Of a DNA stretch of 64,000 bases, positions 17,091 through 27,748 are shown in pieces; within the stretch, counting starts at the first letter, position 1; the number at the start of each line of letters is the position of its first letter. Source of the stretch: Desulfosediminicola flagellatus. Lineage in GTDB: Bacteria; Desulfobacterota; Desulfobulbia; Desulfobulbales; Desulfocapsaceae. The translations under genes were made by a program, and so were the position numbers. A model generated the notes under the pieces. That model had not been told where the DNA came from. It was given only the letters and a program-made list of their open reading frames with translations, and did not search any database. Location of the stretch: positions 3,867,501 to 3,931,500 of the forward strand of contig NZ_CP050698.1 of NCBI RefSeq assembly GCF_005116655.2, written 5' to 3'.

Positions 17091-17488
17091 ATATCACCTT
17101 TCAGTTTTTTCTTTACATGACAAATGTGATTTTATTCATGGTGCCCTATACAACTCTGCACTGCAAGGTTATAATCTAGTGCTGTTCTGCGAAAAAATAT
17201 CAACCTGAAAATAACTGATCAAACAAACGACAAACGCTTTACTATTGACGAAATCCGTCATTACAGGTTATAGATTATGATTTTTCTGCGCACCCTGTAA
17301 TTTACATCTGGGTCCGGCGCCAGGCTCCATGCCGCCAGGTTCCCGCACCGCCATGTCTCCCCACTCACATGCATCGTGCCAGATCCGCAGCATACACGCC
17401 AGTCAGTCAAGCACATCTTCACTCATCCTGCAGATGCCTTAGAGTTTACATCACTACGACACAGGTACAGAAAAAAGGATAGACTAGA
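17091..17488. other. carAB upstream region with long C-rich leader
   Basis: 398 bases between the SDR gene (minus) and carA (plus). It contains a good promoter at 17245-17274 and, downstream, about 150 bases that are visibly rich in C and poor in G, with no open frame that looks real. See the finding on this leader. No riboswitch fold was recognised. Confidence 0.5.
17245..17274 (+). promoter_or_regulatory. Candidate sigma70 promoter of carAB
   Basis: TTGACG at 17245-17250, then TATAGA at 17269-17274 (18-base spacing; TTATAG one base earlier would give 17). Transcription from here leaves a leader of about 210 bases before carA. Confidence 0.55.
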
Positions 17489-18616
17489 ATGAAAGCACTC
17501 ATAGCCCTGGAAGACGGGACAATCTTTGAGGGGCAATCCTTTACCGGCGAAGGCGAAGCCATCGGTGAAATTGTCTTCAATACCTCCATGAGCGGATATC
17601 AGGAAGTCCTGACAGATCCTTCCTATACAGGTCAGCTCGTTACCATGACTTACCCTTTAATTGGTAATTACGGAGTGAACCCTGATGATATGGAATCAAG
17701 CAAGGTTCATCCCATGGCCTTCCTTGTCAAGGAATACAACCCTATTCCTTCTAACTACCGCTCCACACAGTCACTTGCAGACTTTCTAATAGAGCACGGA
17801 ATCCTCGGCGTACAAGGGTTTGACACCCGCGCCCTGGTAAAACACATCCGTACTGTTGGAGCAATGAAATGCATCGTTTCCACCAAAGATACAGATCCTG
17901 AATCTCTTGTTAAACGGGCAAAAGAATGGACCGGCCTTGTAGGCCAGGATATGGTCAAACGTGTTACATGCACAGAGCCATACGGCTGGGCAGATAACCA
18001 ACCGGTTCCAGGTTCTGACTTTTCTACTGCAAAATGTGATGCAGAAAATCCCCTCAACGTTGTAGCCTTTGATTTCGGATTGAAATACAACCAGTTGCGT
18101 GAACTTACCGCTCGGGGCTGTAATGTACAGGTTGTGCCTGCAACTACAGACGCAGAGACTGTTCTTGCAATGAACCCTGATGGTATATTCCTTTCCAACG
18201 GCCCGGGTGACCCGGAAGGAGTTGAAGGCGTTGTAGATACGTTGAAAACTCTTCTCGGCAAAAAACCGATTTTCGGAATATGCCTTGGTCACCAGATGCT
18301 GAGCCTTGCATATGGCGGTTCAACCTATAAGCTCAAGTTTGGTCATCGCGGCGGTAACCAGCCTGTTAAAGACCTGACCACCGGCAAAGTTGAGATCAGC
18401 TCCCAGAATCACGGATTCTGCGTCGACATGAAAAGCTTGAGTGAGGACGAAGTGGAATTAACCCACATCAACCTCAACGACAACAGCTGCGAAGGCATGC
18501 GACACAAGAAATACCCGGCATTTTCTGTTCAATATCATCCAGAACATGCTCCGGGCCCACACGACTCACTGTATCTCTTTGACCGGTTCATTAACATGAT
18601 GCGCGACCAGGGCTAA
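17489..18616 (+). CDS. carA: Carbamoyl-phosphate synthase small subunit (glutaminase)
   Basis: 375 residues. The N-terminal CPSase small-chain domain (ALEDGTIFEGQSFTGEGE, FNTSMSGYQEVLTDPSYTGQ) is followed by a class I glutamine amidotransferase with nucleophile Cys265 in GICLGHQM and the His/Glu pair in QYHPEHAPGPHD. It releases ammonia from glutamine and channels it to CarB for carbamoyl phosphate in arginine and pyrimidine synthesis. The ATG is preceded by AAAAAGGA. carB follows 64 bases later. Confidence 0.98.
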   Translation: MKALIALEDGTIFEGQSFTGEGEAIGEIVFNTSMSGYQEVLTDPSYTGQLVTMTYPLIGNYGVNPDDMESSKVHPMAFLVKEYNPIPSNYRSTQSLADFLIEHGILGVQGFDTRALVKHIRTVGAMKCIVSTKDTDPESLVKRAKEWTGLVGQDMVKRVTCTEPYGWADNQPVPGSDFSTAKCDAENPLNVVAFDFGLKYNQLRELTARGCNVQVVPATTDAETVLAMNPDGIFLSNGPGDPEGVEGVVDTLKTLLGKKPIFGICLGHQMLSLAYGGSTYKLKFGHRGGNQPVKDLTTGKVEISSQNHGFCVDMKSLSEDEVELTHINLNDNSCEGMRHKKYPAFSVQYHPEHAPGPHDSLYLFDRFINMMRDQG

Positions 18617-18680
18617 ACGCCACTGGTAAACCGGGGAAACGAGCAAGAGTAACTATCACAGCATACAGAGAAAAGAGATC

Positions 18681-21600
18681 ATGCCAAAAAGAACAGATAT
18701 AAAAAAGATTCTCATCATTGGTTCAGGGCCCATCATTATCAGCCAGGCCTGTGAGTTTGACTACTCAGGCGCCCAGGCCGTTAAGGCTCTTAAAGAAGAA
18801 GGATATGAAGTTGTCCTGATCAACTCAAATCCGGCCACGATCATGACCGATCCTGAGCTTGCAGATGCGACCTACATAGAGCCGATCACCCCTGAATTTG
18901 TTATCAAGGTTATCGAAAAAGAGCGCCCTGACGCGCTGCTCCCAACCCTTGGCGGCCAGACTGCACTTAATACTGCAATCAAGGTAGCTGAGACCGGCAT
19001 CCTTGAAAAATACAATGTTGAGCTGCTCGCAGCCAATATTGATGTCATCAAGAAAGCCGAAGGTCGTGAAGAGTTCCGTGCAGCGATGCATGCGATTAAC
19101 CTTAATGTGCCAGAATCTTCAATCGTTCACACCATTGAAGAAGCGATGGCTGCAGCCGACGATATCGGCTTTCCAGTTATCGTTCGACCAAGTTTCACCC
19201 TTGGTGGAACTGGTGGCGGTGTTGCCTATAACCGTCAGGAACTTGAAGAGATGTGCACTTCAGGTCTCGACCTTTCAATGACCACAGAGATCATGCTTGA
19301 AAAAAGCCTTCTTGGCTGGAAAGAGTATGAGCTTGAGGTTATGCGTGACCGCAAAGATAACGTTGTTATTATCTGCTCTATTGAAAATGTGGATGCAATG
19401 GGTGTACATACCGGTGATTCTATCACCGTGGCACCCGCACAAACTCTTACTGATCGTGAATATCAGGAGATGCGTGACGCAGCAGTTGCCATTATCCGTG
19501 AGATCGGCGTTGAGACTGGTGGTTCTAATGTCCAGTTTGCTGTAAATCCTGAAGACGGTGAGCTCGTAATTATTGAGATGAACCCACGTGTTTCCAGAAG
19601 TTCGGCACTGGCGTCAAAGGCAACCGGTTTCCCGATTGCCAAGATTGCTGCCAAGCTCGCAGTAGGTTACACCCTCGACGAACTCCAAAACGATATTACT
19701 CGCGAAACCTATGCAGCTTTTGAACCGACTATCGATTACTGCGTGGTTAAAATTCCTCGATGGACCTTTGAAAAATTTCCAGAAACAGAAGATGTACTTT
19801 CAACTGCGATGAAGTCTGTCGGTGAGACCATGGCCATTGGCCGAACCTTTAAGGAAGCCTTCCAGAAAGGAATGCGATCACTTGAGACCGGACGTTTTGG
19901 CTTTGGCGGTGACGGCAAAGACATGCTGGACCATCTTGACCCTGAAGATCTGGCTATTGGTCTGCGGGTTCCTAACTCCAAGCGTGTTGCACATATTTAC
20001 GAAGCGCTTAAGCGCAATATGCCGGTTGAAGAGATTTATAGGTTGTCCGGAATTGATCCATGGTTCCTTAACAATTTCAAACAAATTGTTGAAACTGAAT
20101 TAAAAATCACAGAACGCGGTTTTCAGGAACTTGACGGTCCATTTCTCAAGACCTGTAAAGAGCAGGGTTTTTCAGACAAGCAGCTCGCTTATCTCACAGG
20201 GACATCTGAAGACGATGTACGCAACTTGAGAAAGTCAAAAGACGTTACTCCAGTCTATAAGCTGGTTGACACATGTGCTGCTGAATTCGAGTCATACACT
20301 CCATATTATTATTCGACGTACGAAATGGAGAACGAGGCAACCCAGACCGATAACAAAAAAATCGTTATCCTCGGCGGCGGACCAAACCGTATCGGCCAGG
20401 GTATAGAATTTGATTACTGTTGTGTACATGCCGCCTTTGCACTCAAAGAAATCGGCGTTGATTCTATTATGATCAATTCCAACCCTGAAACCGTTTCAAC
20501 AGATTATGACACCTCGGACAAACTCTACTTCGAGCCGTTGACCCGTGAAGATGTGCTTAATATCATCGATCAGGAAAAACCAGACGGGGTCATTGTACAA
20601 TTCGGTGGTCAGACTCCATTGAATCTTGCAGTACCGCTGGAAAAGGCCGGAGTTAAAATCATCGGCACCCAGCCAGATGCAATCGACCGTGCAGAAGACC
20701 GAAAGCGATTTCAGCAGTTCCTGCAAAAGCTCAATCTGCGCCAGCCTGATAACGATACCGTATCAACTCTTGAAGAAGCCCTTGCTTCAGCAAACCGTAT
20801 CGGATATCCAGTTGTTGTTCGTCCATCCTACGTCCTTGGTGGCCGGGATATGCGAATTGTCTATACCGATCAGGGTATTAAAGATTTCATGATCGCAATC
20901 GGCGGAGCATCATCTCTTGAACACCCGATTCTTATCGATAAGTTCTTAAAAGATGCAATTGAGGTTGATGTTGATGCCTTAAGTGATGGCAAATCTACGA
21001 TCATCGGCGGCATCATGCAGCACGTTGAAGAGGCTGGTATCCACTCAGGAGACTCTGCCTGCGTACTTCCACCACACACCCTCTCTGCTGAGATGATTGA
21101 AGAGATCAAAACCGCTTCACGTGCTATGGCACTCGAACTCGGTGTTGTTGGTCTTATGAACGTGCAGTTTGCAGTCAAGGAAAATGATCTCTATATCCTT
21201 GAGGTAAATCCACGAGCTTCAAGAACAGTTCCCTTTGTTTCCAAAGCAACAGGTGTGCCTCTTGCAAAACTGGCAACCAAGGTAATGATGGGCAAAACTC
21301 TTGAAGAACTCGGAATTACTACTGAAGCCGTCATAACTCATTGGGCGGTTAAAGAGGCTGTATTCCCGTTTGACCGTTTTGATAACGTTGACACTCTGCT
21401 CGGACCCGAGATGAAATCCACCGGCGAAGTAATGGGCATTGACGATAACCTCGGTCTGGCTATAGCCAAGGCACATCTCGCTGCCGGATCCACCCTGCCA
21501 CTTTCAGGCAATGTTTTTATTAGTGTACGTGACGGTGACAAGAAAGCAGTATTGCCTATCGCCAAAAAACTCGTGGAACTCGATTTCAGTATTATTGCCA

Positions 21601-21896
21601 CAGAGGGCACCGCAGCTTTTCTTAAAGAACATGATGTGGAATGCGAATATGTAAATAAAATTTCTCAGGGCCGACCACATATTCTTGACAAGGTTCAGGA
21701 TAGACAAATTTCCTGGGTAGTTAACACTTCCCTTGGCAAGCGTACCACTGAAGATGCATATCTCATCAGAAGAGCCGCTCTAGATTTCCATATTCCATAT
21801 ACAACGACCATCACCGGTGCCGGTGCATTCGTCAAAGCTGTTGAAGAAGTAAAGGAAAATGAAATAGGTGTTCAGCCTGTACAATACTTTACCTGA
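18681..21896 (+). CDS. carB: Carbamoyl-phosphate synthase large subunit
   Basis: 1071 residues, full length. Two homologous ATP-grasp halves can be seen: [19 protein letters not shown] near the N-terminus and [19 protein letters not shown] near residue 560, each followed by the [13 protein letters not shown] segment and the [32 protein letters not shown] signature. The C-terminal MGS-like allosteric domain ([20 protein letters not shown] onwards) is intact. It makes carbamoyl phosphate from bicarbonate, ATP and CarA-derived ammonia. Confidence 0.98.
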   Translation: MPKRTDIKKILIIGSGPIIISQACEFDYSGAQAVKALKEEGYEVVLINSNPATIMTDPELADATYIEPITPEFVIKVIEKERPDALLPTLGGQTALNTAIKVAETGILEKYNVELLAANIDVIKKAEGREEFRAAMHAINLNVPESSIVHTIEEAMAAADDIGFPVIVRPSFTLGGTGGGVAYNRQELEEMCTSGLDLSMTTEIMLEKSLLGWKEYELEVMRDRKDNVVIICSIENVDAMGVHTGDSITVAPAQTLTDREYQEMRDAAVAIIREIGVETGGSNVQFAVNPEDGELVIIEMNPRVSRSSALASKATGFPIAKIAAKLAVGYTLDELQNDITRETYAAFEPTIDYCVVKIPRWTFEKFPETEDVLSTAMKSVGETMAIGRTFKEAFQKGMRSLETGRFGFGGDGKDMLDHLDPEDLAIGLRVPNSKRVAHIYEALKRNMPVEEIYRLSGIDPWFLNNFKQIVETELKITERGFQELDGPFLKTCKEQGFSDKQLAYLTGTSEDDVRNLRKSKDVTPVYKLVDTCAAEFESYTPYYYSTYEMENEATQTDNKKIVILGGGPNRIGQGIEFDYCCVHAAFALKEIGVDSIMINSNPETVSTDYDTSDKLYFEPLTREDVLNIIDQEKPDGVIVQFGGQTPLNLAVPLEKAGVKIIGTQPDAIDRAEDRKRFQQFLQKLNLRQPDNDTVSTLEEALASANRIGYPVVVRPSYVLGGRDMRIVYTDQGIKDFMIAIGGASSLEHPILIDKFLKDAIEVDVDALSDGKSTIIGGIMQHVEEAGIHSGDSACVLPPHTLSAEMIEEIKTASRAMALELGVVGLMNVQFAVKENDLYILEVNPRASRTVPFVSKATGVPLAKLATKVMMGKTLEELGITTEAVITHWAVKEAVFPFDRFDNVDTLLGPEMKSTGEVMGIDDNLGLAIAKAHLAAGSTLPLSGNVFISVRDGDKKAVLPIAKKLVELDFSIIATEGTAAFLKEHDVECEYVNKISQGRPHILDKVQDRQISWVVNTSLGKRTTEDAYLIRRAALDFHIPYTTTITGAGAFVKAVEEVKENEIGVQPVQYFT

Positions 21897-22060
21897 TGGT
21901 ATACTGTAAAAAAATGGTAAGCCCCCCTCGACATCTATCCATAATGCTTTACAATTATTGATGCGATATAAACGGGGTAGCGATTTTCCCAGGTTTTCCT
22001 ACTGAGAATGAAGGCTTACCATCCTACTGAATTGTTAAACAGGAGCCACCGGAGGACTCT

Positions 22061-24049
22061 TTGAACACTTTTTACAAAAACTTAAGCATGTGGCTGGTGA
22101 TTGGCTTGACCATGATCCTTCTATTCAATCTTTTCAACAAGCCACAAACTAATTCAACATCCCTGACCTACAGTGAATTTATTTCCAGTGTAGAAAGTAA
22201 AGCTATAACCAGAGTTGTTCTTAATGGCGATGTTATCAGCGGCACTACTCAGGACGGTAAACCATTCCAAACAATTTACCCGTTGAGTGACACGGAGCTC
22301 ATTCCGATGCTCCGTCAGACAGGTGTAAACATTGCAGTCAAGGAAGCTCAGAAAGACTCATGGTTTATGACCATTTTTGTTTCCTGGTTCCCGATGCTGC
22401 TGCTTATTGGTGTCTGGGTCTTTTTTATGCGCCAGATGCAGGGTGGTGGTAAAGGTGGAGCACTTTCCTTTGGCAAAACCCGTGCAAAGCTCATGGAACA
22501 GGGCACAAACAAAGTCACATTTGACGATGTTGCCGGTATTGACGAAGCTAAGGAAGAACTGGAGGAGATCATTGATTTCTTAAAAGATCCTCAAAAGTTC
22601 ACAGTTCTGGGCGGCCGTATACCTAAGGGTGTTCTGCTTGCAGGTACTCCGGGTACTGGTAAAACTCTGCTTGCCAAGGCAATTGCCGGCGAAGCTGATG
22701 TGCCGTTCTTTACTATCTCCGGTTCCGACTTTGTTGAGATGTTTGTCGGTGTTGGTGCCTCTCGTGTTCGTGATCTATTCACTCAGGGAAAGAAAAACGC
22801 ACCATGCATCATCTTTATAGATGAGATCGATGCTGTTGGTCGACATCGTGGCGCAGGCCTTGGTGGTGGACACGATGAGCGTGAGCAGACACTGAACCAG
22901 CTACTGGTAGAAATGGACGGTTTTGAATCCAACGAAGGAGTTATCATCGTTGCGGCAACAAACCGGCCTGACGTTCTTGACCCCGCTTTACTTCGCCCTG
23001 GTCGATTTGACCGTCAGGTTGTTGTACCTGTGCCTGATGTTGGTGGTCGTAAGAAAATTCTCGAAATTTATGCCAATAAGACCAAAATGGCTCCGGGAAT
23101 CGATCTTGAAGTTCTTGCCCGAGGCACCCCTGGCTTTTCCGGTGCAGACCTTGAAAACCTGATTAACGAAGCAGCACTTATGGCTGCGCGTACAGGTGCT
23201 AAGGAAATCAGTCTTGAGCTGCTTGAAAAAGCAAAAGACAAGATCATGATGGGCGCTGAGCGTAAATCAATGATCATCACTGACAAAGAAAAAGAGGTTA
23301 CCGCATACCACGAAGCAGGACATGCGCTGGTTGCATGGTTACTTCCAGGAACCGATCCGGTTCATAAGGTAACCATTATTCCTCGCGGTCGTGCACTTGG
23401 TCTTACCATGCAGTTGCCGGTCGACGAAAAATATACTCACTCCAAAACGTTTCTCGAGAACACCATATGTATTCTTTTTGGTGGCAGAGTTGCGGAGAAA
23501 ATTATCTTCAACGAGATCACCACCGGTGCAGGTAATGATCTTGAGCGAGCAACTGGTCTTGCCCGCAAGATGGTTTGCGAATGGGGAATGAGTGATGAAC
23601 TCGGTCCACTCACTTATGGTAAGAAGGAAGAACAGATTTTCCTTGGTCGTGAGATTGCCCAGCATCGTGATTTCAGTGATGACACAGCACGCCTCATTGA
23701 TAAAGCTGTAAAAGATATCATCAATAAGGCTGTAGTTACAGTTACTCAACTTCTTAAAGATAACCGTGACATTCTTGATAAGATGACCGAGCTACTGCTT
23801 GAGAAAGAAACTATCATGCTCTCGGATATCGAGAAGATGATTTTTGAGCTACGCCCGGGTCAATTCCCTGAAGCCGAAGCAGCACAGGCCAAAAAAACAG
23901 CACAGGTTGCTCCGGAAGCAGTAGCGGATACAGTAGTTACTCCTGATGTAGCGGCAGATGCGGTTGCTGAACCGGAATCTGATGAAGAAGTTCCTGAGGA
24001 ATCAGCTCCTTCAGCTAGCCCAAAGGATCCTACTATTTCGCAGGGTTAA
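22061..24049 (+). CDS. ftsH: ATP-dependent zinc metalloprotease FtsH
   Basis: 662 residues with a TTG start at 22061, fixed by GGAGGA four bases upstream; no in-frame ATG lies near. Two membrane helices (about residues 9-25 and 105-124) enclose a periplasmic domain. The AAA domain has Walker A GTPGTGKT (195-202), Walker [10 protein letters not shown] and the second region of homology ([21 protein letters not shown]). The zinc protease motif HEAGH is at 417-421. It degrades membrane and regulatory proteins at the inner membrane. The last 50 residues are an Ala/Glu/Pro-rich low-complexity tail. Confidence 0.98.
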   Translation: MNTFYKNLSMWLVIGLTMILLFNLFNKPQTNSTSLTYSEFISSVESKAITRVVLNGDVISGTTQDGKPFQTIYPLSDTELIPMLRQTGVNIAVKEAQKDSWFMTIFVSWFPMLLLIGVWVFFMRQMQGGGKGGALSFGKTRAKLMEQGTNKVTFDDVAGIDEAKEELEEIIDFLKDPQKFTVLGGRIPKGVLLAGTPGTGKTLLAKAIAGEADVPFFTISGSDFVEMFVGVGASRVRDLFTQGKKNAPCIIFIDEIDAVGRHRGAGLGGGHDEREQTLNQLLVEMDGFESNEGVIIVAATNRPDVLDPALLRPGRFDRQVVVPVPDVGGRKKILEIYANKTKMAPGIDLEVLARGTPGFSGADLENLINEAALMAARTGAKEISLELLEKAKDKIMMGAERKSMIITDKEKEVTAYHEAGHALVAWLLPGTDPVHKVTIIPRGRALGLTMQLPVDEKYTHSKTFLENTICILFGGRVAEKIIFNEITTGAGNDLERATGLARKMVCEWGMSDELGPLTYGKKEEQIFLGREIAQHRDFSDDTARLIDKAVKDIINKAVVTVTQLLKDNRDILDKMTELLLEKETIMLSDIEKMIFELRPGQFPEAEAAQAKKTAQVAPEAVADTVVTPDVAADAVAEPESDEEVPEESAPSASPKDPTISQG

Positions 24050-24063
24050 GCAACAGGTAATTG

Positions 24064-24870
24064 ATGAACGAATTACGCACACGAATCATGGGGATACTTA
24101 ACGTAACCCCTGATTCGTTTTCTGATGGTGGTAATTTTCACGATTTAACTGCTGCCTTACTGCAGGCAGAAGGGATAATCGCTGCAGGTGCTGATATTCT
24201 TGATGTGGGCGGGGAGTCTACCCGCCCATATGCTGAGCCAGTCTCTTTAGAAGATGAACTAGCCCGTACCATTCCTGTCATACGAACTATCCGTTCCACG
24301 CACTCCATCCCTATATCCATAGATACCACAAAGGCCGAGGTTGCTCGCCAGGCTCTCGCCGCTGGTGCGGATATTATTAATGATATCAGTGCGCTTTTAA
24401 AAGACCCCGAGATGATTGATGTTGTGCGTGACTCTGATGTTCCTGTTATCATAATGCATATGCAGGGAAGCCCTTCAGACATGCAGGATCGTCCGGCATA
24501 CGACAATGTAATTGATGAAATTGTTGCGTTTTTCACTGAGCGAATAGAATGGATGACTAGTGAAGGTGTCGCCCGAAACCGTATCATTCTTGATCCCGGT
24601 ATTGGTTTTGGTAAGACATTAGATCATAACCTTTCGATTATAAAACATCTTGATCGATTCAAGTCTCTCGATCTTCCTGTACTGCTAGGTCACTCCAGAA
24701 AGAATTTTCTTGGAATCCTTACAGGCCTTGAAGCTGAAAAGCGTGATCTGCCTACAGCAGTAATTTCTGCTCTATCAGTGGAACGCCAGGCCGATATTAT
24801 CCGGGTGCATGATGTCGCCTCAACCAGACAGGCATTACAGGTTGCTGAAGCCCTGATGCACGCTCAATAA
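24064..24870 (+). CDS. folP: Dihydropteroate synthase
   Basis: 268 residues from ATG 24064 (an adjacent TTG at 24061 is in frame). TIM-barrel signatures: MGILNVTPDSFSDGG at the start, ILDVGGESTRPYAEPV, and GHSRKNFLGILTG near the C-terminus. It condenses 4-aminobenzoate with the pterin pyrophosphate in folate synthesis. The N-terminus is short, with only about eight residues before the first signature strand. It follows ftsH by 14 bases, the common ftsH-folP pairing, and ends at a strong terminator. Confidence 0.96.
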   Translation: MNELRTRIMGILNVTPDSFSDGGNFHDLTAALLQAEGIIAAGADILDVGGESTRPYAEPVSLEDELARTIPVIRTIRSTHSIPISIDTTKAEVARQALAAGADIINDISALLKDPEMIDVVRDSDVPVIIMHMQGSPSDMQDRPAYDNVIDEIVAFFTERIEWMTSEGVARNRIILDPGIGFGKTLDHNLSIIKHLDRFKSLDLPVLLGHSRKNFLGILTGLEAEKRDLPTAVISALSVERQADIIRVHDVASTRQALQVAEALMHAQ

Positions 24871-24911
24871 ACGTATTTCGGTACAATCGTCACCATTTAC
24901 CTTAAAGTCGC

Positions 24912-24955
24912 AAAGGCCGTACTCATCTATCAGAGATGAGTACGGCCTTTTTTCT
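24912..24955 (+). terminator. Rho-independent terminator after folP, overlapping the FHA gene
   Basis: Stem AAAGGCCGTACTCATCT with its complement, loop of 5 bases, then six or more T. It ends folP transcription. The same bases encode the last residues (KKAVLISDR) and stop of the FHA gene on the opposite strand. Confidence 0.93.
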
Positions 24956-25435
24956 TTTCCAATCAAACTCATCTTCGAGTGCTATAAAACGAAACAAGTA
25001 GGGAGTTTTCGCGGTTCCCAAAGCGAATATGTCACCATCATGCAGGGTAGCCATTCCACCTCTGTCTCTTCCGCCGATAGGTTCACCTTCAAGTTTAGTA
25101 CCGCAGGCACTCGCTCTATCGACTAGTCGGTAACCATTATTTACCTTTTCAATTTGCACATGCTCGCGGGAAATATTCAGCGGCTGACCTTTATCCACGA
25201 GATACAGATCATTACTCGGCTTTTGTACTGTATTACGAGAGCGCTCCACTCTCTCAATATTTCCACTGATTTTCCGTACACGTGATTCACGTCCAACCTT
25301 GAAGGGAAACTTACGAATAACGACATACTCCTCAATCCGCTGCCCTACAGGTATCGCTTCGATTGCTTCATCTGTCATTGCCTGCAATACTGCGCGTGGC
25401 TGTATAATATCCAGAATCTTTCTCTTTTCATCCAT
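24923..25435 (-). CDS. FHA-domain protein
   Basis: 170-residue soluble protein. The forkhead-associated fold spans about residues 42-150: GRESRVRK corresponds to the GR first loop, LNISREHVQIE to the SxxH phosphothreonine-binding loop, and GTKLEGEPI to the NG-region strand. FHA domains bind phosphothreonine peptides, so a Ser/Thr kinase partner is expected but none is encoded here. The first 40 residues (ILDIIQPRAVLQAMTDEAIE) are helical and of unknown role. Divergent from tex. Its 3' end lies inside the folP terminator hairpin. Confidence 0.85.
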   Translation of the reverse strand: MDEKRKILDIIQPRAVLQAMTDEAIEAIPVGQRIEEYVVIRKFPFKVGRESRVRKISGNIERVERSRNTVQKPSNDLYLVDKGQPLNISREHVQIEKVNNGYRLVDRASACGTKLEGEPIGGRDRGGMATLHDGDIFALGTAKTPYLFRFIALEDEFDWKRKKAVLISDR

Positions 25436-25562
25436 GATATAATCCTGTAAGAATCCTCTTCGTGTTCATAGTATTTGTATCTATCTCAACGGTCTCTTCT
25501 GGAACATAACCTGCGATCGGGAGTATTTCCCTCATCGCTTAAGATCTTAATCGGACAATTCA

Positions 25563-27698
25563 ATGGAATCATCTCCTGAATATTCTCAATCGATCAGTTC
25601 TTCACTTAACCTCAAGCCACATCAGGTACAGGGAGTAATCTCGCTTCTGGAAGAAGGAGGAACTGTCCCCTTTATCGCGAGGTATCGAAAAGAAGCTACC
25701 GGTTCACTTGATGAAGTTCAGATTAGCAAAATTCGCGATGAACTCCAGCTACAAAAAGAGATCACCAAAAGAAGAACTGCAATTTTTTCCTCTCTTGAAA
25801 AACTCGGAATTTCAGATAACAAATTGTTGTCATCTTTACATAGTGCCACAACATTATCCGCACTTGAAGATATTTACCTTCCCTATCGACCAAAACGACG
25901 AACACGAGCCGCTATTGCACGGGAAGCCGGCCTTGAACCTCTTGCAGATCACCTTTACACAAAGTCATCTCATAACTTTGTCCTCACCCGTTTCCTCTCG
26001 ACCCTCACAGAGCAAATCTCAGAAGAAGATGCTCTGGCAGGTGCACGTGATATAATCGCTGAGCGAATCAACGAACATAAGCAATCGAGAGAAGCTCTTC
26101 GTCTACTTTTTCGGGAGCGTGCCCTTCTCGATTCAAAAGTTATTGAGAAAAAACGCGGTACCGCCACCAAGTATCAGGACTATTTTGACTGGCATGAACC
26201 TGTAACCAAAGTAGCAGGCCATAGGTTGCTGGCAATGCTTCGAGGAGAAAAAGAGAAACTACTCACCATCTCTCTGCGACCAGCTGTTGACGATGCACTC
26301 TCTATCCTCTACCGTCTGCATATCAACAAAAACTCAGGGGACATCAAACAGATTCGCATAGCCACAGAAGATGCCTACAACAGACTACTTGCACCATCTC
26401 TTGAGAACGACCTTCGCAACACATTGAAAGAGCAGGCTGACCACGAGGCAATTGAAGTTTTTTCTGCAAATATTAAGGAACTGCTCCTTGCACCACCGCT
26501 CGGACAAAAGCGGGTAATGGCACTTGATCCCGGATTCCGTACAGGTGCCAAACTCATCTGCATTGATGGACAGGGCACTCTTCTGCATTCGACAACGATC
26601 TACCCGACCCAGTCTGCAAAGCAACTCAAACATGCAGAGGAAGTCGTACTCGAACTTGTCAAAAAGTATAATATTGAAGCAATAGGAATTGGTAGTGGTA
26701 CAGCCGGAAGGGAGACAGAATCCTTTATTCGCACACTACAGCTTCCAGCATCAATCATTATCACCATGGTCAATGAAGATGGTGCCTCCATTTATTCAGC
26801 TTCTGAGACAGCGCGTAAAGAGTTCCCCGATCTCGATCTTACCGTTCGTGGCTCTATATCAATTGGTAGAAGACTGCAGGATCCACTTGCCGAGCTGGTA
26901 AAGATTGATCCGAAATCAATAGGTGTCGGTCAATATCAGCACGATGTTAATCAAACTGCGCTTAAGCAGGGATTAGATGATGTCGTTGAATATTGTGTTA
27001 ATAGCGTTGGTGTTGAGGTCAATAGCGCCAGCCTGGAATTACTTACCTATGTTTCAGGTGTGGGGCCAACTCTTGCCCAAAATATTATTAACTATCGCAA
27101 AACCAACGGCAACATTACCTCCCGCAAAGAATTGCTTAAAGTCGAAAGGCTTGGTCCTCGTGCATATCAGCAGTGTGCAGGATTCTTACGGGTAGCTGCC
27201 AGTGATAATCCGCTCGATCGCAGCGCCGTACATCCAGAGCGTTACGCGCTTGTCAAGAAAATGGCAAAAGACGCTGGTGTCAGTATAGCCCAACTCATGC
27301 AATCCGCTGATATTCGAGCATCCATTAACCTCGAACAGTATATAGATGATAGCGTCGGGCTCCCTACGCTTAAAGATATTATGACCGAACTTGCCCGTCC
27401 TGGAAGAGATCCACGCCAGGGATTCTCAAGCTTCCAGTTTGCTGAAAATATCCACTCCATGGAAGATCTCACTCCTGGTATGAAACTCCCTGCAATCATA
27501 ACAAACGTGACAAAATTTGGCGCATTTGCTGACATTGGTGTACATCAGGACGGATTAATCCATATAAGTCAGCTTGCTAATCGTTTTGTTAAGGATCCTT
27601 CTGAAGTGGTTAAGGCCAGACAACAGGTTATAGTAAGAGTCGTCGAAGTTGATATCGAACGAAAGCGCATTGCATTGTCGTTAAAAGACGTCAGTTGA
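25563..27698 (+). CDS. tex: Tex-family RNA-binding transcription accessory protein
   Basis: 711 residues. The order matches Tex: N-terminal helical domain (VISLLEEGGTVPFIARYRKE), a YqgF-like RNase H fold (VMALDPGFRTGAKLICID), helix-hairpin-helix repeats (YVSGVGPTLAQNIINYR) and a C-terminal S1 domain (ITNVTKFGAFADIGVHQDGL). Tex binds nucleic acid and affects transcription and stress survival; its exact action is not settled. Slightly shorter than the roughly 770-residue forms. Start ATG 25563 is weakly preceded by a purine tract. Confidence 0.95.
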   Translation: MESSPEYSQSISSSLNLKPHQVQGVISLLEEGGTVPFIARYRKEATGSLDEVQISKIRDELQLQKEITKRRTAIFSSLEKLGISDNKLLSSLHSATTLSALEDIYLPYRPKRRTRAAIAREAGLEPLADHLYTKSSHNFVLTRFLSTLTEQISEEDALAGARDIIAERINEHKQSREALRLLFRERALLDSKVIEKKRGTATKYQDYFDWHEPVTKVAGHRLLAMLRGEKEKLLTISLRPAVDDALSILYRLHINKNSGDIKQIRIATEDAYNRLLAPSLENDLRNTLKEQADHEAIEVFSANIKELLLAPPLGQKRVMALDPGFRTGAKLICIDGQGTLLHSTTIYPTQSAKQLKHAEEVVLELVKKYNIEAIGIGSGTAGRETESFIRTLQLPASIIITMVNEDGASIYSASETARKEFPDLDLTVRGSISIGRRLQDPLAELVKIDPKSIGVGQYQHDVNQTALKQGLDDVVEYCVNSVGVEVNSASLELLTYVSGVGPTLAQNIINYRKTNGNITSRKELLKVERLGPRAYQQCAGFLRVAASDNPLDRSAVHPERYALVKKMAKDAGVSIAQLMQSADIRASINLEQYIDDSVGLPTLKDIMTELARPGRDPRQGFSSFQFAENIHSMEDLTPGMKLPAIITNVTKFGAFADIGVHQDGLIHISQLANRFVKDPSEVVKARQQVIVRVVEVDIERKRIALSLKDVS

Positions 27699-27748
27699 AA
27701 GGCATTTATCTCAAAGTAGTCATCGGTAAAAATCAATTACTACGGATC

